Shown in pieces: positions 1-7,270 of a DNA stretch of 8,531 nucleotides (the first letter of the stretch is position 1; each line of letters opens with the position of its first letter). The stretch is taken from positions 1 through 8,531 of the forward strand of contig CANNUR010000117.1 in the NCBI GenBank assembly GCA_947523045.1, written 5' to 3'. The notes beneath the pieces were generated by a model. The model saw nothing but the letters and a program-made list of their open reading frames with translations. It was not told the origin of the DNA and ran no database searches. The stretch is from an uncultured Prosthecobacter sp. Lineage in GTDB: Bacteria > Verrucomicrobiota > Verrucomicrobiia > Verrucomicrobiales > Verrucomicrobiaceae. The translations under genes and the position numbers were made by a program.

Positions 1-1
1 G

Positions 2-67
2 ATCGATGCAGCCACGGTCGCCGAGGGCGACGTCATTGAGATCGTTCAGATCACCGCCGGCGGCTGA
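2..67 (+). CDS. thiS: ThiS-like sulfur carrier protein, C-terminal end (partial)
   Basis: Only the last 21 codons are inside the window; the reading frame is open from base 2 and stops with TGA at 65-67. The visible peptide reads A-T-V-A-E-G-D-V-I-E-I-V-Q-I-T-A-G-G. It matches the end of ThiS, the small ubiquitin-fold protein whose C-terminal Gly-Gly is adenylated and thiocarboxylated to carry sulfur for the thiazole half of thiamine. The E-G-D-x-I-E-I-V strand and the terminal GG support this. MoaD, the molybdopterin sulfur carrier, also ends in GG and is the main alternative, but the E-I-V segment fits ThiS better. The gene lies 60 bp upstream of tadA, which has its own strong ribosome binding site, so a shared transcript is possible but not shown. 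Confidence 0.65.
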   Translation: MDAATVAEGDVIEIVQITAGG

Positions 68-113
68 ATCGGCCGCCGGGTGCGAGCGCGCGTTGCATCG
101 GCGCGGGGCCTGT

Positions 114-120
114 GGGAGGA
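114..120 (+). promoter_or_regulatory. Shine-Dalgarno site for tadA
   Basis: GGGAGGA lies 7 nt before the ATG at 128. The frame is open back to an upstream ATG at 80, but only the ATG at 128 has a well-placed ribosome binding site, so this motif decides the start. It is the only strong Shine-Dalgarno in the window. Confidence 0.75.
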
Positions 121-127
121 TGACGGG

Positions 128-658
128 ATGAGCGAACTGCCACCCGTCCTTGAACCGCCCTCCGATGCCCTGTTCATGCGCGAGGCCCTGCGCCTGGCCG
201 CCAAGGCGGCGCGCCAAGGCGAGGTGCCGATTGGCGCCGTGATCGTGCATCAGGAGCGTGTCATCGCCCGTTCTTGGAATCAGGTTGAAACGCTCAAGGA
301 CGCCACCGCCCACGCCGAAATGCTGGCGCTGACCCAGGCAGAGAGCGCGCTCGAGGACTGGCGGCTGACCGACTGCGACCTGTACGTCACCAAGGAACCC
401 TGCCCGATGTGCGCGGGCGCGCTCGTGCACTGCCGGGTGCGTCGCGTCATCTTCGGCTGCGTCGATCCCAAGGGCGGGGCGGCCGGCGGCTTTTGGAACC
501 TGCTGCAGGCACCAAACCTGAACCACCGCTGCGAGATCACCGCCGGCGTGCTTGCCGAGGAGAGCGTGGCCCTGCTGAAAAGTTTCTTTGCCGAGGCGCG
601 CCAGCGCCGCGCCGAGGGCCAGGCCCACACCAAGGGCATGATCTTCGACGGGCCCTGA
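128..658 (+). CDS. tadA: tRNA-specific adenosine-34 deaminase TadA
   Basis: This 176-aa cytoplasmic zinc enzyme converts adenosine to inosine at wobble position 34 of tRNA-Arg(ACG), so that one tRNA can read several arginine codons. The cytidine/deoxycytidylate deaminase fold is visible. The segment V-P-I-G-A-V-I-V is at residues 34-41. The catalytic H-A-E motif is at 62-64, with His62 as zinc ligand and Glu64 as proton shuttle. P-C-P-M-C is at 91-95, with Cys92 and Cys95 completing the zinc site, and the D-P-K-G-G-A-A-G loop typical of TadA follows. All catalytic residues are intact. The length is slightly above the usual 150-170 aa because of a short proline-rich N-terminus and a C-terminal tail. 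The start at 128 is chosen for its GGGAGGA site; an in-frame ATG at 80 would add 16 residues unlike the family. The uracil-DNA glycosylase gene follows 46 bp downstream on the same strand. Confidence 0.93.
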   Translation: MSELPPVLEPPSDALFMREALRLAAKAARQGEVPIGAVIVHQERVIARSWNQVETLKDATAHAEMLALTQAESALEDWRLTDCDLYVTKEPCPMCAGALVHCRVRRVIFGCVDPKGGAAGGFWNLLQAPNLNHRCEITAGVLAEESVALLKSFFAEARQRRAEGQAHTKGMIFDGP

Positions 659-704
659 GGCGAATCCGCTTGAGCCACCGCCACGGCTGGCCCAAGAATG
701 AGCC

Positions 705-1604
705 ATGTCCATGCAGGCGGCAGCCGTCCTGAAAGCCTATCTCGAACAGCGCCGGGCGGCCGGCGCCAGCCACGTGCCGCTGCGTCCCGACAGCCTGGAG
801 CGGCTGCGCGCCTATCGCCAGGGCCGGCGCGCCCGCGCCGCGGAGGTGCGACGACTGGTGGAGGAGGACACCGAGCCGGTGCGCGCTTCCGCCTCCCTTG
901 TGCAGGAGATGGCGACGGCACCGGCGGCAGCGCCGGCCGAAACCGATCTCGTGCTGACGGTGCCGGGCACCAGCAAGGCCGAGAAACTGGCTGCCCTGCA
1001 GGCGCTCGCCGAAGCCGCCCCCGAGCCGCGCGCCCTCGGCAGTCTGCGCGAGACGATGGTCTTTGCCACCGGCTCGCCTGAGGCCGAGTTGATGTTCATC
1101 GGCGAGGCGCCGGGTGCCGAGGAGGAGCGCCAGCGTGAACCCTTTGTCGGCCCCGCCGGCCAGAAACTGACCGGCATCATCAAGGCCATGGGCCTGGACC
1201 GCGAGCGGGTGTACATCAGCAACATCTGCAAGTTCCGTCCGGCCATGCCCGACCAAGGCAGCTCCAACCGTGCGCCGACCCGCGAGGAAATGCGCGCCTG
1301 CCTGCCCTTCATCCTCACCGAGATCGACATCCTCCGGCCCAAGGTCATCGTTGCCCTGGGCAAGACCGCCTGCGAGGGACTCGGCATCGAGGGGCCGGTG
1401 TCGCGCCTGCGCGGCCGCTTCTTTGAAGTGCGCGGCATCCCCACCATGGTCACCTTCCATCCGAGCTTCATCCTGCGCGAGGAACGCCTCGCCGGCGGGG
1501 GCTTGGAGGTGAAGCGCCAGGTCTGGGAGGACATGCTGCAGGTCATGGAAAAGTGCGGCCTGCCCATCAGCGCCAAGCAGCGCGGGTTCTTCCAGCGCGG
1601 CTGA
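705..1604 (+). CDS. Family-4-like uracil-DNA glycosylase lacking most Fe-S cluster cysteines
   Basis: A 299-aa protein of the UDG superfamily (COG1573), which removes uracil from DNA at the start of base-excision repair. Residues 115-285 form the catalytic domain. The motif G-E-A-P-G-A-E-E-E is at 133-141, followed by P-F-V-G-P-A-G at 146-152. The segment I-S-N-I-C-K-F-R-P is at 171-179, and the C-terminal motif H-P-S is at 252-254. Family 4 normally binds a [4Fe-4S] cluster through C-x-x-C near the N-terminus, the Cys of K-C-R-P, and a Cys about 16 residues later. Here the N-terminal pair aligns with Pro106 and Arg109, and K-C-R-P is K-F-R-P. Only Cys199 remains in place, while Cys175 sits two residues from the usual position. 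About 100 residues at the N-terminus, charged and Ala-rich, precede the domain and are not part of the core family. The start is ATG 705 or the in-frame ATG at 711; neither has a strong Shine-Dalgarno. Superfamily membership is secure; activity is inferred. Confidence 0.85.
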   Translation: MSMQAAAVLKAYLEQRRAAGASHVPLRPDSLERLRAYRQGRRARAAEVRRLVEEDTEPVRASASLVQEMATAPAAAPAETDLVLTVPGTSKAEKLAALQALAEAAPEPRALGSLRETMVFATGSPEAELMFIGEAPGAEEERQREPFVGPAGQKLTGIIKAMGLDRERVYISNICKFRPAMPDQGSSNRAPTREEMRACLPFILTEIDILRPKVIVALGKTACEGLGIEGPVSRLRGRFFEVRGIPTMVTFHPSFILREERLAGGGLEVKRQVWEDMLQVMEKCGLPISAKQRGFFQRG

Positions 1605-1652
1605 TCCCGTCCAGACGGCAAGAACGCCCCCACGAGGCCCGTAGCAAGGGTC

Positions 1653-4061
1653 ATGCGTCTTCACGCTCTTCTGGCCCTCACCACCGGCGCCGGCCTGCTC
1701 GCGGCCGCGCGCGCGGAGCCGTCCGCCGCAGACCTGGAGTTCTTTGAAAAGAAGGTCCGGCCCATCCTCGTCGAACGCTGCTACGAATGCCATTCCGCGG
1801 AAGCCGGCAAGAGCAAGGGCGGCCTGACCGTCGATTCCCAGCCGGCCCTGCTGCAGGGCGGCGACAACGGCCCGGCCCTCATCGCCGGTGATCCCGACAA
1901 GAGTCTCCTCATCACCGCCATCCGCTACCAGAAGCGCGAGCTGCAGATGCCGCCGAAGAGCCCGCTCTCGGCCGCCGAACAGCGCGTCCTGGAGGAATGG
2001 GTCAAGCGCGGCGCACCCGACCCGCGCAGCGAGGAGATCGCCGCCTCCGTCAAGCCGCGTCCGGTCGACGTCGAGCAGGGCCGCCGCCACTGGGCCTTCC
2101 GTCCGGTCGCCGAGGTGCCAACCCCCAAGGCAGGTCATCCCATCGATGCCTTCCTGCAGGCCAAACTCGCCGAAAAGGGCCTCGATTTCGCCCCGCCCGC
2201 CGATCCCGCCACCTTCCTGCGCCGCATCACCTTCGACCTGACCGGCCTGCCGCCGACGCCGGAAGAATTGTCCGCCTTCGTTGCCGATCACAAGGCCGCG
2301 CCCGAGGCCGCCGTGCGCCGCCTGGTCGACCGCCTGCTCGCCTCGCCGCACTACGGCGAAAAATGGGGCCGCCACTGGCTCGACGTCGCCCGCTACGCCG
2401 ACTCCAACGGCCTCGACGAAAACATCGCCCTGGGCACGGCCTGGCGCTACCGCGACTACGTGGTGCGCGCCTTCAACAACGACAAACCCTTCGACCGCTT
2501 TCTCACCGAACAGATCGCCGGCGACCTGCTGCCGGCGCGCGATCTGGCCGAGCGCCAGGAACAGGCCACCGCCACCGCCTTCCTCAATCTCGGTGCGAAG
2601 GTGCTGGCCGAGCCCGACAAGGAAAAGCTGGCGATGGATGTCATCGACGAGCAACTCGAAACCACCGGTCGCGCCTTCCTCGGCATGACGCTCGGCTGCG
2701 TGCGCTGCCACGACCACAAGTTCGATCCGGTCACCCAGGCCGATTACTACGCCCTCGCCGCCATCTTCAAAAGCACCCAGTCATTCAGCAGTGACCGCAT
2801 GGGCGCCTTGTCGCTGGCCCATGAAACGCCGCTGGGAGACTTCGAGGACTTTGCCGCGGTGAAGATCGCCGAACAGGCACTGGCGGCCAAGAAGAAGGAA
2901 GTCTCGACCGCCCAGGCCGAGGCGAAAAAAACGCCCGGCGCCACCGCGGAAGCCAAGGTCATGCGCCTGATGGATGAGATGGAGGCGATTGAAAAATCCC
3001 TGCCCGACCTGCCCACCGCCATCGGCGTGCGCGACGCCGAGACCATTCAACCCAAGCTCGCCATCCACATCCGCGGCAGCCATCTCACGCTGGGCAAGGA
3101 GGTGCCTCGCGGTTTCATCCAGGTGATGCAGTCGCCCGACGCCGCCGCCCCGAGCTTTCCCAAGGAGCGCAGCGGCCGCCTCGAACTCGCACGCTGGCTC
3201 ACTGATCCCGCGCACCCTGTGACCGCGCGCGTCATCGTCAACCGCGTCTGGACCTGGCACTTCGGCCGCGGCATCGTCGGCACCCCCGACAACTTCGGCC
3301 TGCTCGGCGATGCCCCCAGCCACCCGGAACTGCTCGACTGGCTGGCGCGCTGGTTGCCGGCCAATGATTGGAGCCTGAAGGACCTGCACCGTCTCATCCT
3401 GACCAGCCGCGCCTATCGCCAGGGCGGACGCGACCAGCAGCCCAAGGCCGCCCAGGCCGCTGAACTGGATCCGGAAAACCGCCTGCTGCACCACTTCCCG
3501 ATGCGGAGACTGGAAGCCGAGGAGGTGCGCGACAGCCTGCTCGCCGTCTCAGGTCTGCTCGACCTCAACATGGGCGGCAAGACCGTGCCACTGCGCAACC
3601 GCCAGTTCGTCTTCAACCACACCTCGAAGGATGCGACCAAGTACGACAGCCTGCGCCGCGCCCTCTACCTGCCAATCATCCGCAACAATCTGTACGACCT
3701 CTTCCAGCAGTTCGATTACCCCGATCCGGCGGTGTCGACCGGCCAGCGCAACAGCACCATCGTCTCGCCGCAGGCCCTGCTGCTGATGAACAGCCCGCTG
3801 GCCAGCCAGGCCGCCGCGGGCCTGTCGACCCGCCTGCAACGCCAGGAGGGCGACCTGGAAGCCCGGGTGCGCCGGGCGGTTGCGCTCGCCTACGGCCGTG
3901 CCGCCCGTGCCGATGACATCCAGAACGCGCGCAATTTCCTCGCCGCCGCCGATGCCACCCTCGCCTCGCAGGTCGAGGATCCGGCCATGCGTGAGCGGCA
4001 GACCTGGGAACTGCTCTGCCAGGCCTGGATGATGACCAACGAGTTTCTCTACCTGCGCTGA
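1653..4061 (+). CDS. Exported PSCyt1-DUF1549-DUF1553 domain protein (planctomycete-type cytochrome)
   Basis: An 802-aa protein of a family abundant in Planctomycetota and Verrucomicrobiota. A Sec-type signal peptide ends near A-R-A (residues 19-21). The PSCyt1 c-type cytochrome domain follows at about 25-125, with heme motif C43-x-x-C46-H47 and a likely axial Met99 in L-Q-M-P-P-K. PSCyt2/DUF1549 spans about 160-375. It includes F-D-L-T-G-L-P-P, the [13 protein letters not shown] block, and a second C-x-x-C-H at 349-353 followed by D-H-K-F-D-P. A Lys/Ala/Glu-rich probable coiled coil lies at about 400-450. DUF1553/PSD1 follows at about 505-770, including V-N-R-V-W and G-R-G-I-V. The biochemical role is not established; such proteins are often linked to sulfated polysaccharide breakdown. 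Their usual partner, a DUF1501 protein, is not adjacent on either side. A-A-G-G-G lies only 2 nt before the ATG, so the start rests mainly on the signal peptide. The domain call is firm, the function open. Confidence 0.92.
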   Translation: MRLHALLALTTGAGLLAAARAEPSAADLEFFEKKVRPILVERCYECHSAEAGKSKGGLTVDSQPALLQGGDNGPALIAGDPDKSLLITAIRYQKRELQMPPKSPLSAAEQRVLEEWVKRGAPDPRSEEIAASVKPRPVDVEQGRRHWAFRPVAEVPTPKAGHPIDAFLQAKLAEKGLDFAPPADPATFLRRITFDLTGLPPTPEELSAFVADHKAAPEAAVRRLVDRLLASPHYGEKWGRHWLDVARYADSNGLDENIALGTAWRYRDYVVRAFNNDKPFDRFLTEQIAGDLLPARDLAERQEQATATAFLNLGAKVLAEPDKEKLAMDVIDEQLETTGRAFLGMTLGCVRCHDHKFDPVTQADYYALAAIFKSTQSFSSDRMGALSLAHETPLGDFEDFAAVKIAEQALAAKKKEVSTAQAEAKKTPGATAEAKVMRLMDEMEAIEKSLPDLPTAIGVRDAETIQPKLAIHIRGSHLTLGKEVPRGFIQVMQSPDAAAPSFPKERSGRLELARWLTDPAHPVTARVIVNRVWTWHFGRGIVGTPDNFGLLGDAPSHPELLDWLARWLPANDWSLKDLHRLILTSRAYRQGGRDQQPKAAQAAELDPENRLLHHFPMRRLEAEEVRDSLLAVSGLLDLNMGGKTVPLRNRQFVFNHTSKDATKYDSLRRALYLPIIRNNLYDLFQQFDYPDPAVSTGQRNSTIVSPQALLLMNSPLASQAAAGLSTRLQRQEGDLEARVRRAVALAYGRAARADDIQNARNFLAAADATLASQVEDPAMRERQTWELLCQAWMMTNEFLYLR

Positions 4062-4207
4062 GGTCGGCCAGGTCTGAGCGCGCCGGATTCAAGGGGGCGG
4101 TCTTCGACTGTGCTGGCGGCATCCGTCGATGGCAGCTCGTCTGTGACTGGGGGCCTGCAACGGCGCCAAACGCAACCTCAGGCAGCGGCGCTCAGTGGCA
4201 GCCGGAC

Positions 4208-4735
4208 TCAGCCCTCGGGATACACCGCCAGGGCCATGACGCCCTCGCCGGGCAGCCAGCCCACCACTTCCACCCGCTTGGGGGCACTGCGACCTTCGGC
4301 GAGGCCGTGACGGACGGTGTCGACCAGACGCTTCTGGGTCTCGGGATTGACAGTGCCGCCGAAGAAGGAAGCCAGATCGGCGAGCACAGGGGCGGGCGCC
4401 TGCATGCCGACCACCGTCATCGGCTTCAGCCCCTGACCGCCCGCGGCGATCTGCTCGCGCATGGCCTGCGGGCTCAATCCGCCGGGTAGGAGAATCAGCC
4501 GGCGCAGGCGCGCTTCCGTCGGCGCATGCACCTGGGGTTGGGCGGCGGCAAGGCGACCGCCCGGCAGGGCCGGCGGGGGTTTGATCGACTTGGTCGGCTT
4601 GAGGAAGGCCGCGCCGCTGGCCGGCAGCCCCTGCGGCACCGGCTCCAGGAAAAACCCCTCGCCGGTGGGCAGAGGCAGATCCTCGGCACGCGCAACCAGC
4701 GCGGTCAGACAGATGATGGCGGCTCCTCGAAGCAT
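4208..4735 (-). CDS. Small secreted protein with POTRA-like (ShlB/FhaC-type) domain, no barrel
   Basis: A 175-aa protein with a short signal peptide (residues 1-17, A-L-V-A-R-A) and a Pro/Ala-rich linker to about residue 72. One globular region of about 100 residues follows. Its pattern is L-R-R-L-I-L-L-P near 77-84, a Gly-rich stretch, F-F-G-G-T-V-N-P near 124-131, a helix (Q-K-R-L-V-D-T-V), then V-E-V-V-G-W-L-P-G-E-G-V-M and a final strand ending V-Y-P-E-G. This resembles the POTRA domain of two-partner-secretion transporters as found in Verrucomicrobiota, where that domain is followed by a large outer-membrane beta-barrel. No barrel follows; the TGA is immediate. The protein may be an orphan periplasmic domain or a truncated transporter. 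The assignment is from memory of the pattern, without alignment, so it could be a different alpha/beta domain. The ATG has no Shine-Dalgarno; a possible promoter lies just upstream. The gene converges with the cytochrome gene across 146 bp (4062-4207) that holds no clear terminator. Confidence 0.6.
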   Translation of the reverse strand: MLRGAAIICLTALVARAEDLPLPTGEGFFLEPVPQGLPASGAAFLKPTKSIKPPPALPGGRLAAAQPQVHAPTEARLRRLILLPGGLSPQAMREQIAAGGQGLKPMTVVGMQAPAPVLADLASFFGGTVNPETQKRLVDTVRHGLAEGRSAPKRVEVVGWLPGEGVMALAVYPEG

Positions 4736-4747
4736 GGACGGGCCGCG

Positions 4748-4776
4748 GTTTTATCCGGAAGGGCGGCTGGCGACAA
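4748..4776 (-). promoter_or_regulatory. Possible promoter of the POTRA-like gene
   Basis: On the - strand, TTGTCG (plus positions 4771-4776) and TAAAAC (4748-4753) are separated by 17 bp. Each hexamer matches four of six sigma-70 consensus positions. The region lies directly behind the preceding gene's terminator, where a new promoter is needed. The predicted transcript would begin only a few bases before the ATG at 4735, in keeping with the absence of a Shine-Dalgarno. Evidence is pattern only. Confidence 0.35.
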
Positions 4777-4777
4777 G

Positions 4778-4814
4778 AAAAAAAAATCGCCCCCGGGAAA
4801 AACCCCGGGGGCGA
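4778..4814 (-). terminator. Rho-independent terminator of the FAD oxidoreductase gene
   Basis: Read on the - strand, an 11-bp perfect GC-rich stem (plus positions 4804-4814 paired with 4787-4797, tcgcccccggg and its complement) encloses a 6-nt loop. It is followed by nine T residues (plus A-run 4778-4786). The stem begins 28 bp past the stop codon of the oxidoreductase. The downstream - strand gene therefore probably has its own promoter. Confidence 0.92.
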
Positions 4815-4842
4815 CTGAATGCCGCAAGGCGGACGTGCGGTC

Positions 4843-7194
4843 TCAGGGCAGGCGCACCACCTGCACCGCGTCAAGGTGGACGTTGCCGCGGGCGGCGTCG
4901 GTGCGGAAGATGACGGCGGCCTCCTCGCCGGCGTTGAAGCGGAACTCGCCCAGGCTGTGAGCGCCCTGCTTGCCGGCGGCGGGTTTCGACTGGTCGACCC
5001 GCAGGGTCTTTTCGCCGTCGGCGCTGAGCACGCTAACCGGCGCGGCCTTGGCGCGGTTCTCGTGCGGCTGCCAGTAGATGAAGACCTCGTAGCGACCGCT
5101 CTCCTTGACGGCGAAGGAGAAGCGCGCGCTGGCGTCCTTGGCCTGGGTGTAGCTGTAGTGGTTGCCCACGAAGGGTTTGAGGCCTTCGCCCGTGGCCCAG
5201 TTGCCGGTCAGTTCGGCGTCCTCATCGTCGATGACCAGACCCTCAAGCTTCTTCGGATCGATGCTGTCGCTGACGATCTCCGGCAGCTTTTTGGCATTGG
5301 CCGGCAGGTAGAGTTCGCCTTCCAGGCTGTCGCGGCGCATGGCCCCCGGCTTGCTCATGAGATCCTTGAGGATGTCGAGGTACTGCTCATAGACGCCACG
5401 CGGCGTCGTGTGATGGCGGACGCTGATCCAGGCGGCCTTGCCGACCACCTCGCCCATCATGCCGCAGGTGCGCATGACGCGGGTGCTGCCGAGGGCCCAG
5501 CGATCGACGCTGATGTTGCGGCCGGCCATGAACAGGTTGCCGATGTCCTTTGAGTAGAAGCAGCGGTAGGGCACCGGGTAACCGTTCTTGCGGTCGGTGT
5601 GCTTGCCGAACTCGGCGCGCGAGATGAAGGGGTTGTCGGGGAACTTGCCGGCATACTGCTCCTTCGGGTAGTGCAGGTCCTGGTCCCAGGTGGTCGGCAC
5701 GCAGGCGTCGGGTTGGATGACGCCCTTGACCATGTCCTCGCCCTTGAGGAGGAAATCGCCAACGATTCGGCGCGACTCGCGGGTGCCACCGACATAGGCC
5801 AGCCACTGCATGTCGTAGTTGCCGTACTTTTCCGGCAGATGCTTTTTCAGCGCGCTGACCGCGCCATAGACCGCACGGAAGTTCCAGTCGCGGATGCGCT
5901 CGAGGCCGTTGATGGGATCCTGGTCAAAGCCGCTTTCCCAAAACCACTCGCCATGCACATATTCCTCGGGATTCGGCACCGGGGTGTAGCCCAGATCGTA
6001 GCCGGTCAGGTTTGACTTGTTCTTCACTCCGGCCGGCTCCAGCGGACGCGGCTCGGGGAAATCGTCGAGCCCCAGCGGCAGCGCCCAGGGCGTCTCCGGC
6101 CAGGCCCGCGGCTGGGCGACCTTTTTCAGCACCCACATGTTGCTCATGCCCATGCGGCCCTTTTCCTCCATGAGGATCTCCGCGCCGGCAAGCGCACCGA
6201 CGCTGCCGTGGCCGGTGCAGTCGCTGAAGAACTTGCCGCGGAAGCGGGTTTCCTTGCCCGTGCGGGTGTCGAGGCCAACGACGCTGCGCAGGCGGCGCTC
6301 GCCGCCCTGGGCCATTTCCACGGCATGCACGTGGGTGTTGAGGAAAAGATCGATGTTCGCCTCGGCGCGCACGACCTCCTCCTTGAGGCGGTCGTTGAAC
6401 TCGTCCGGAGAAGCGGCCGGGCTGTTGCTGGCACGGTCGGCGAACTCCTCGACGATTTCGCCGAGATGCGGGTACAGGCCGCGACGGGTGCCGCCCATGG
6501 CCCAGACCTGGACTTCGCCGGAACCGTTGCCGCCGAGCACGGGACGGTTCTGGATGAAGGCCACCTTCAAGCCCTGGCGGGCACCGCTGATCGCCGCCCC
6601 CATGCCCGAGTAACCGCCACCGACCACAACGAGATCGTATTCTTCGGTCTCCGGCGCGGTTTCCGGCAGGCCGAGCGATTGGCGGCGCAGCTGATTGGTG
6701 GCGGCAAAATCCGCCGGCGGCGTGAAACCCGCGTCACGGGTGAGCAGCAGGGCGTCGACACGGCCCTCGAAACCCGTCAGATCGTGCAGGCCGAGCGACA
6801 CCTTGCCGGCCGCTAGTTCGGCTTCGCCCGCCAGCTCCCAGAGCCAGTCCTTGCCCTCGGTGCCGAGCACCTTGGCGAGCTTGGCACCGTTGACGCTGAC
6901 CTGAAACTTGCCGGGCGCACCGGGGGCTTCCCAGGGCCCCACCCAATTCTTCGTGCGCACCCAGACGCGGTAGCGACCGGGCTCGCTCACGTTCACCTCG
7001 GTCTGCGCATCCTTGACCGGCGCGCCCATGCCGTGGGCGAGCAGGTAGGGTGAGCCCATGATGTCGATGAACTGGGTGTCGAGCATCCAGCCGCCGGGAT
7101 TGGCAAAGGATTCCGCCTCGACCCAGAGCGGCTGGGCCTGGCTGGACAGGGCAGTGGCCGCGAGCGCGGCGAGGAGGAAGCGGGGTGTTTTCAT
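4843..7194 (-). CDS. Exported FAD-dependent oxidoreductase with N-terminal CBM-like and C-terminal golvesin/xanthan-lyase-like domains
   Basis: A 783-aa protein. Residues 1-20 (M-K-T-P-R-F-L-L-A-A, ending S-S-Q-A) form a Sec-type signal peptide with no twin-arginine. Residues about 21-155 form a beta-sandwich resembling carbohydrate-binding modules (W-V-E-A-E-S-F near the start, Y-R-V-W-V-R further on). The FAD domain begins with D-L-V-V-V-G-G-G-Y-S-G (187-197, the GxGxxG dinucleotide motif) and V-L-G-G-N-G-S-G (219-226). It continues to F-M-A-G-R-N-I-S (555-562), as in the FAD_oxidored family (PF12831). Residues about 652-783 resemble the golvesin C-terminal/xanthan-lyase-like domain, with Y-E-V-F-I-Y-W, E-N-R-A and a final L-D-A-V-Q-V-V. 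The substrate is unknown; a surface or periplasmic role on carbohydrates is inferred from the two sugar-binding-type domains and the divergent LacI gene. The start at 7194 is chosen for the signal peptide and promoter position. In-frame ATG 7212 and GTG 7224 (GGAGG 3 nt upstream) are alternatives. Confidence 0.88.
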   Translation of the reverse strand: MKTPRFLLAALAATALSSQAQPLWVEAESFANPGGWMLDTQFIDIMGSPYLLAHGMGAPVKDAQTEVNVSEPGRYRVWVRTKNWVGPWEAPGAPGKFQVSVNGAKLAKVLGTEGKDWLWELAGEAELAAGKVSLGLHDLTGFEGRVDALLLTRDAGFTPPADFAATNQLRRQSLGLPETAPETEEYDLVVVGGGYSGMGAAISGARQGLKVAFIQNRPVLGGNGSGEVQVWAMGGTRRGLYPHLGEIVEEFADRASNSPAASPDEFNDRLKEEVVRAEANIDLFLNTHVHAVEMAQGGERRLRSVVGLDTRTGKETRFRGKFFSDCTGHGSVGALAGAEILMEEKGRMGMSNMWVLKKVAQPRAWPETPWALPLGLDDFPEPRPLEPAGVKNKSNLTGYDLGYTPVPNPEEYVHGEWFWESGFDQDPINGLERIRDWNFRAVYGAVSALKKHLPEKYGNYDMQWLAYVGGTRESRRIVGDFLLKGEDMVKGVIQPDACVPTTWDQDLHYPKEQYAGKFPDNPFISRAEFGKHTDRKNGYPVPYRCFYSKDIGNLFMAGRNISVDRWALGSTRVMRTCGMMGEVVGKAAWISVRHHTTPRGVYEQYLDILKDLMSKPGAMRRDSLEGELYLPANAKKLPEIVSDSIDPKKLEGLVIDDEDAELTGNWATGEGLKPFVGNHYSYTQAKDASARFSFAVKESGRYEVFIYWQPHENRAKAAPVSVLSADGEKTLRVDQSKPAAGKQGAHSLGEFRFNAGEEAAVIFRTDAARGNVHLDAVQVVRLP

Positions 7195-7210
7195 GGGCAA
7201 ATGAAGGTCC

Positions 7211-7240
7211 ATTGTAAACGACACCGCCCTCCGCTTGCAA
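7211..7240 (-). promoter_or_regulatory. Putative promoter of the FAD oxidoreductase gene
   Basis: On the - strand, TTGCAA (plus 7235-7240) and TACAAT (plus 7211-7216) are separated by 18 bp. The -10 hexamer matches five of six consensus bases and the -35 four of six. Transcription would start near 7204, about 10 nt before the ATG at 7194, which argues for that start over 7212 or 7224. The 23-bp palindrome lies 7 bp upstream of the -35 hexamer, close enough for a bound regulator to affect polymerase. Confidence 0.45.
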
Positions 7241-7261
7241 TCACCGGATGACTGTTACAGT
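7235..7261 (+). promoter_or_regulatory. Weak candidate promoter of the LacI-family gene
   Basis: TTGCAA (7235-7240, self-complementary and also usable as the -35 of the divergent gene) and TACAGT (7256-7261, four of six consensus bases) are 15 bp apart, shorter than ideal. The -10 hexamer lies inside the palindrome, so regulator binding would block it, fitting autorepression. The predicted transcript start is at or next to the ATG at 7269, giving a leaderless message. The spacing makes this tentative. Confidence 0.25.
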
Positions 7262-7270
7262 AACAGTCAT
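7248..7270. promoter_or_regulatory. Perfect 23-bp palindrome, probable operator of the LacI-family regulator
   Basis: Each arm is 11 bp: atgactgttac (7248-7258), a single central A (7259), then the exact complement (7260-7270). It sits between the divergent oxidoreductase and lacI-like genes and overlaps the start codon of the regulator by two bases. LacI-family proteins bind such inverted repeats as dimers and commonly control themselves and a neighbouring gene. This one has an odd-length centre, unlike the usual even-length operators with a central CG. No T-run follows, so it is not a terminator. Binding is inferred. Confidence 0.75.

Noticed and set aside
1605..1652. A small hairpin (ccgtc/gacgg) between the glycosylase and cytochrome genes
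   Set aside because: A stem of only 5 bp with a 2-nt loop and no T-run; not a credible terminator, and the genes may be co-transcribed.
537..2717. A 726-codon open frame on the - strand across tadA, the glycosylase and the cytochrome gene
   Set aside because: It lies antisense to three genes with clear conserved motifs, its product is Gly/Ala/His-rich with no recognisable domain, and long antisense frames are expected at this GC content.
4074..4195. An 8-bp inverted repeat, ctgagcgc at 4074-4081 and gcgctcag at 4188-4195
   Set aside because: The arms are 106 bp apart, short and GC-rich, with no T-run; probably chance.
4089..4874. A 261-codon - strand frame overlapping the POTRA-like gene
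   Set aside because: It spans the strong terminator at 4778-4814, its product is Arg/Ala/Gly-rich low-complexity, and the alternative frame has a proper signal peptide and domain-like pattern.
4819..5553. A 244-codon + strand frame opposite the FAD oxidoreductase (others at 5599-6015 and 6208-6816)
   Set aside because: Antisense to a gene with a clear FAD motif and C-terminal domain; no recognisable domain of its own and no ribosome binding site noted.
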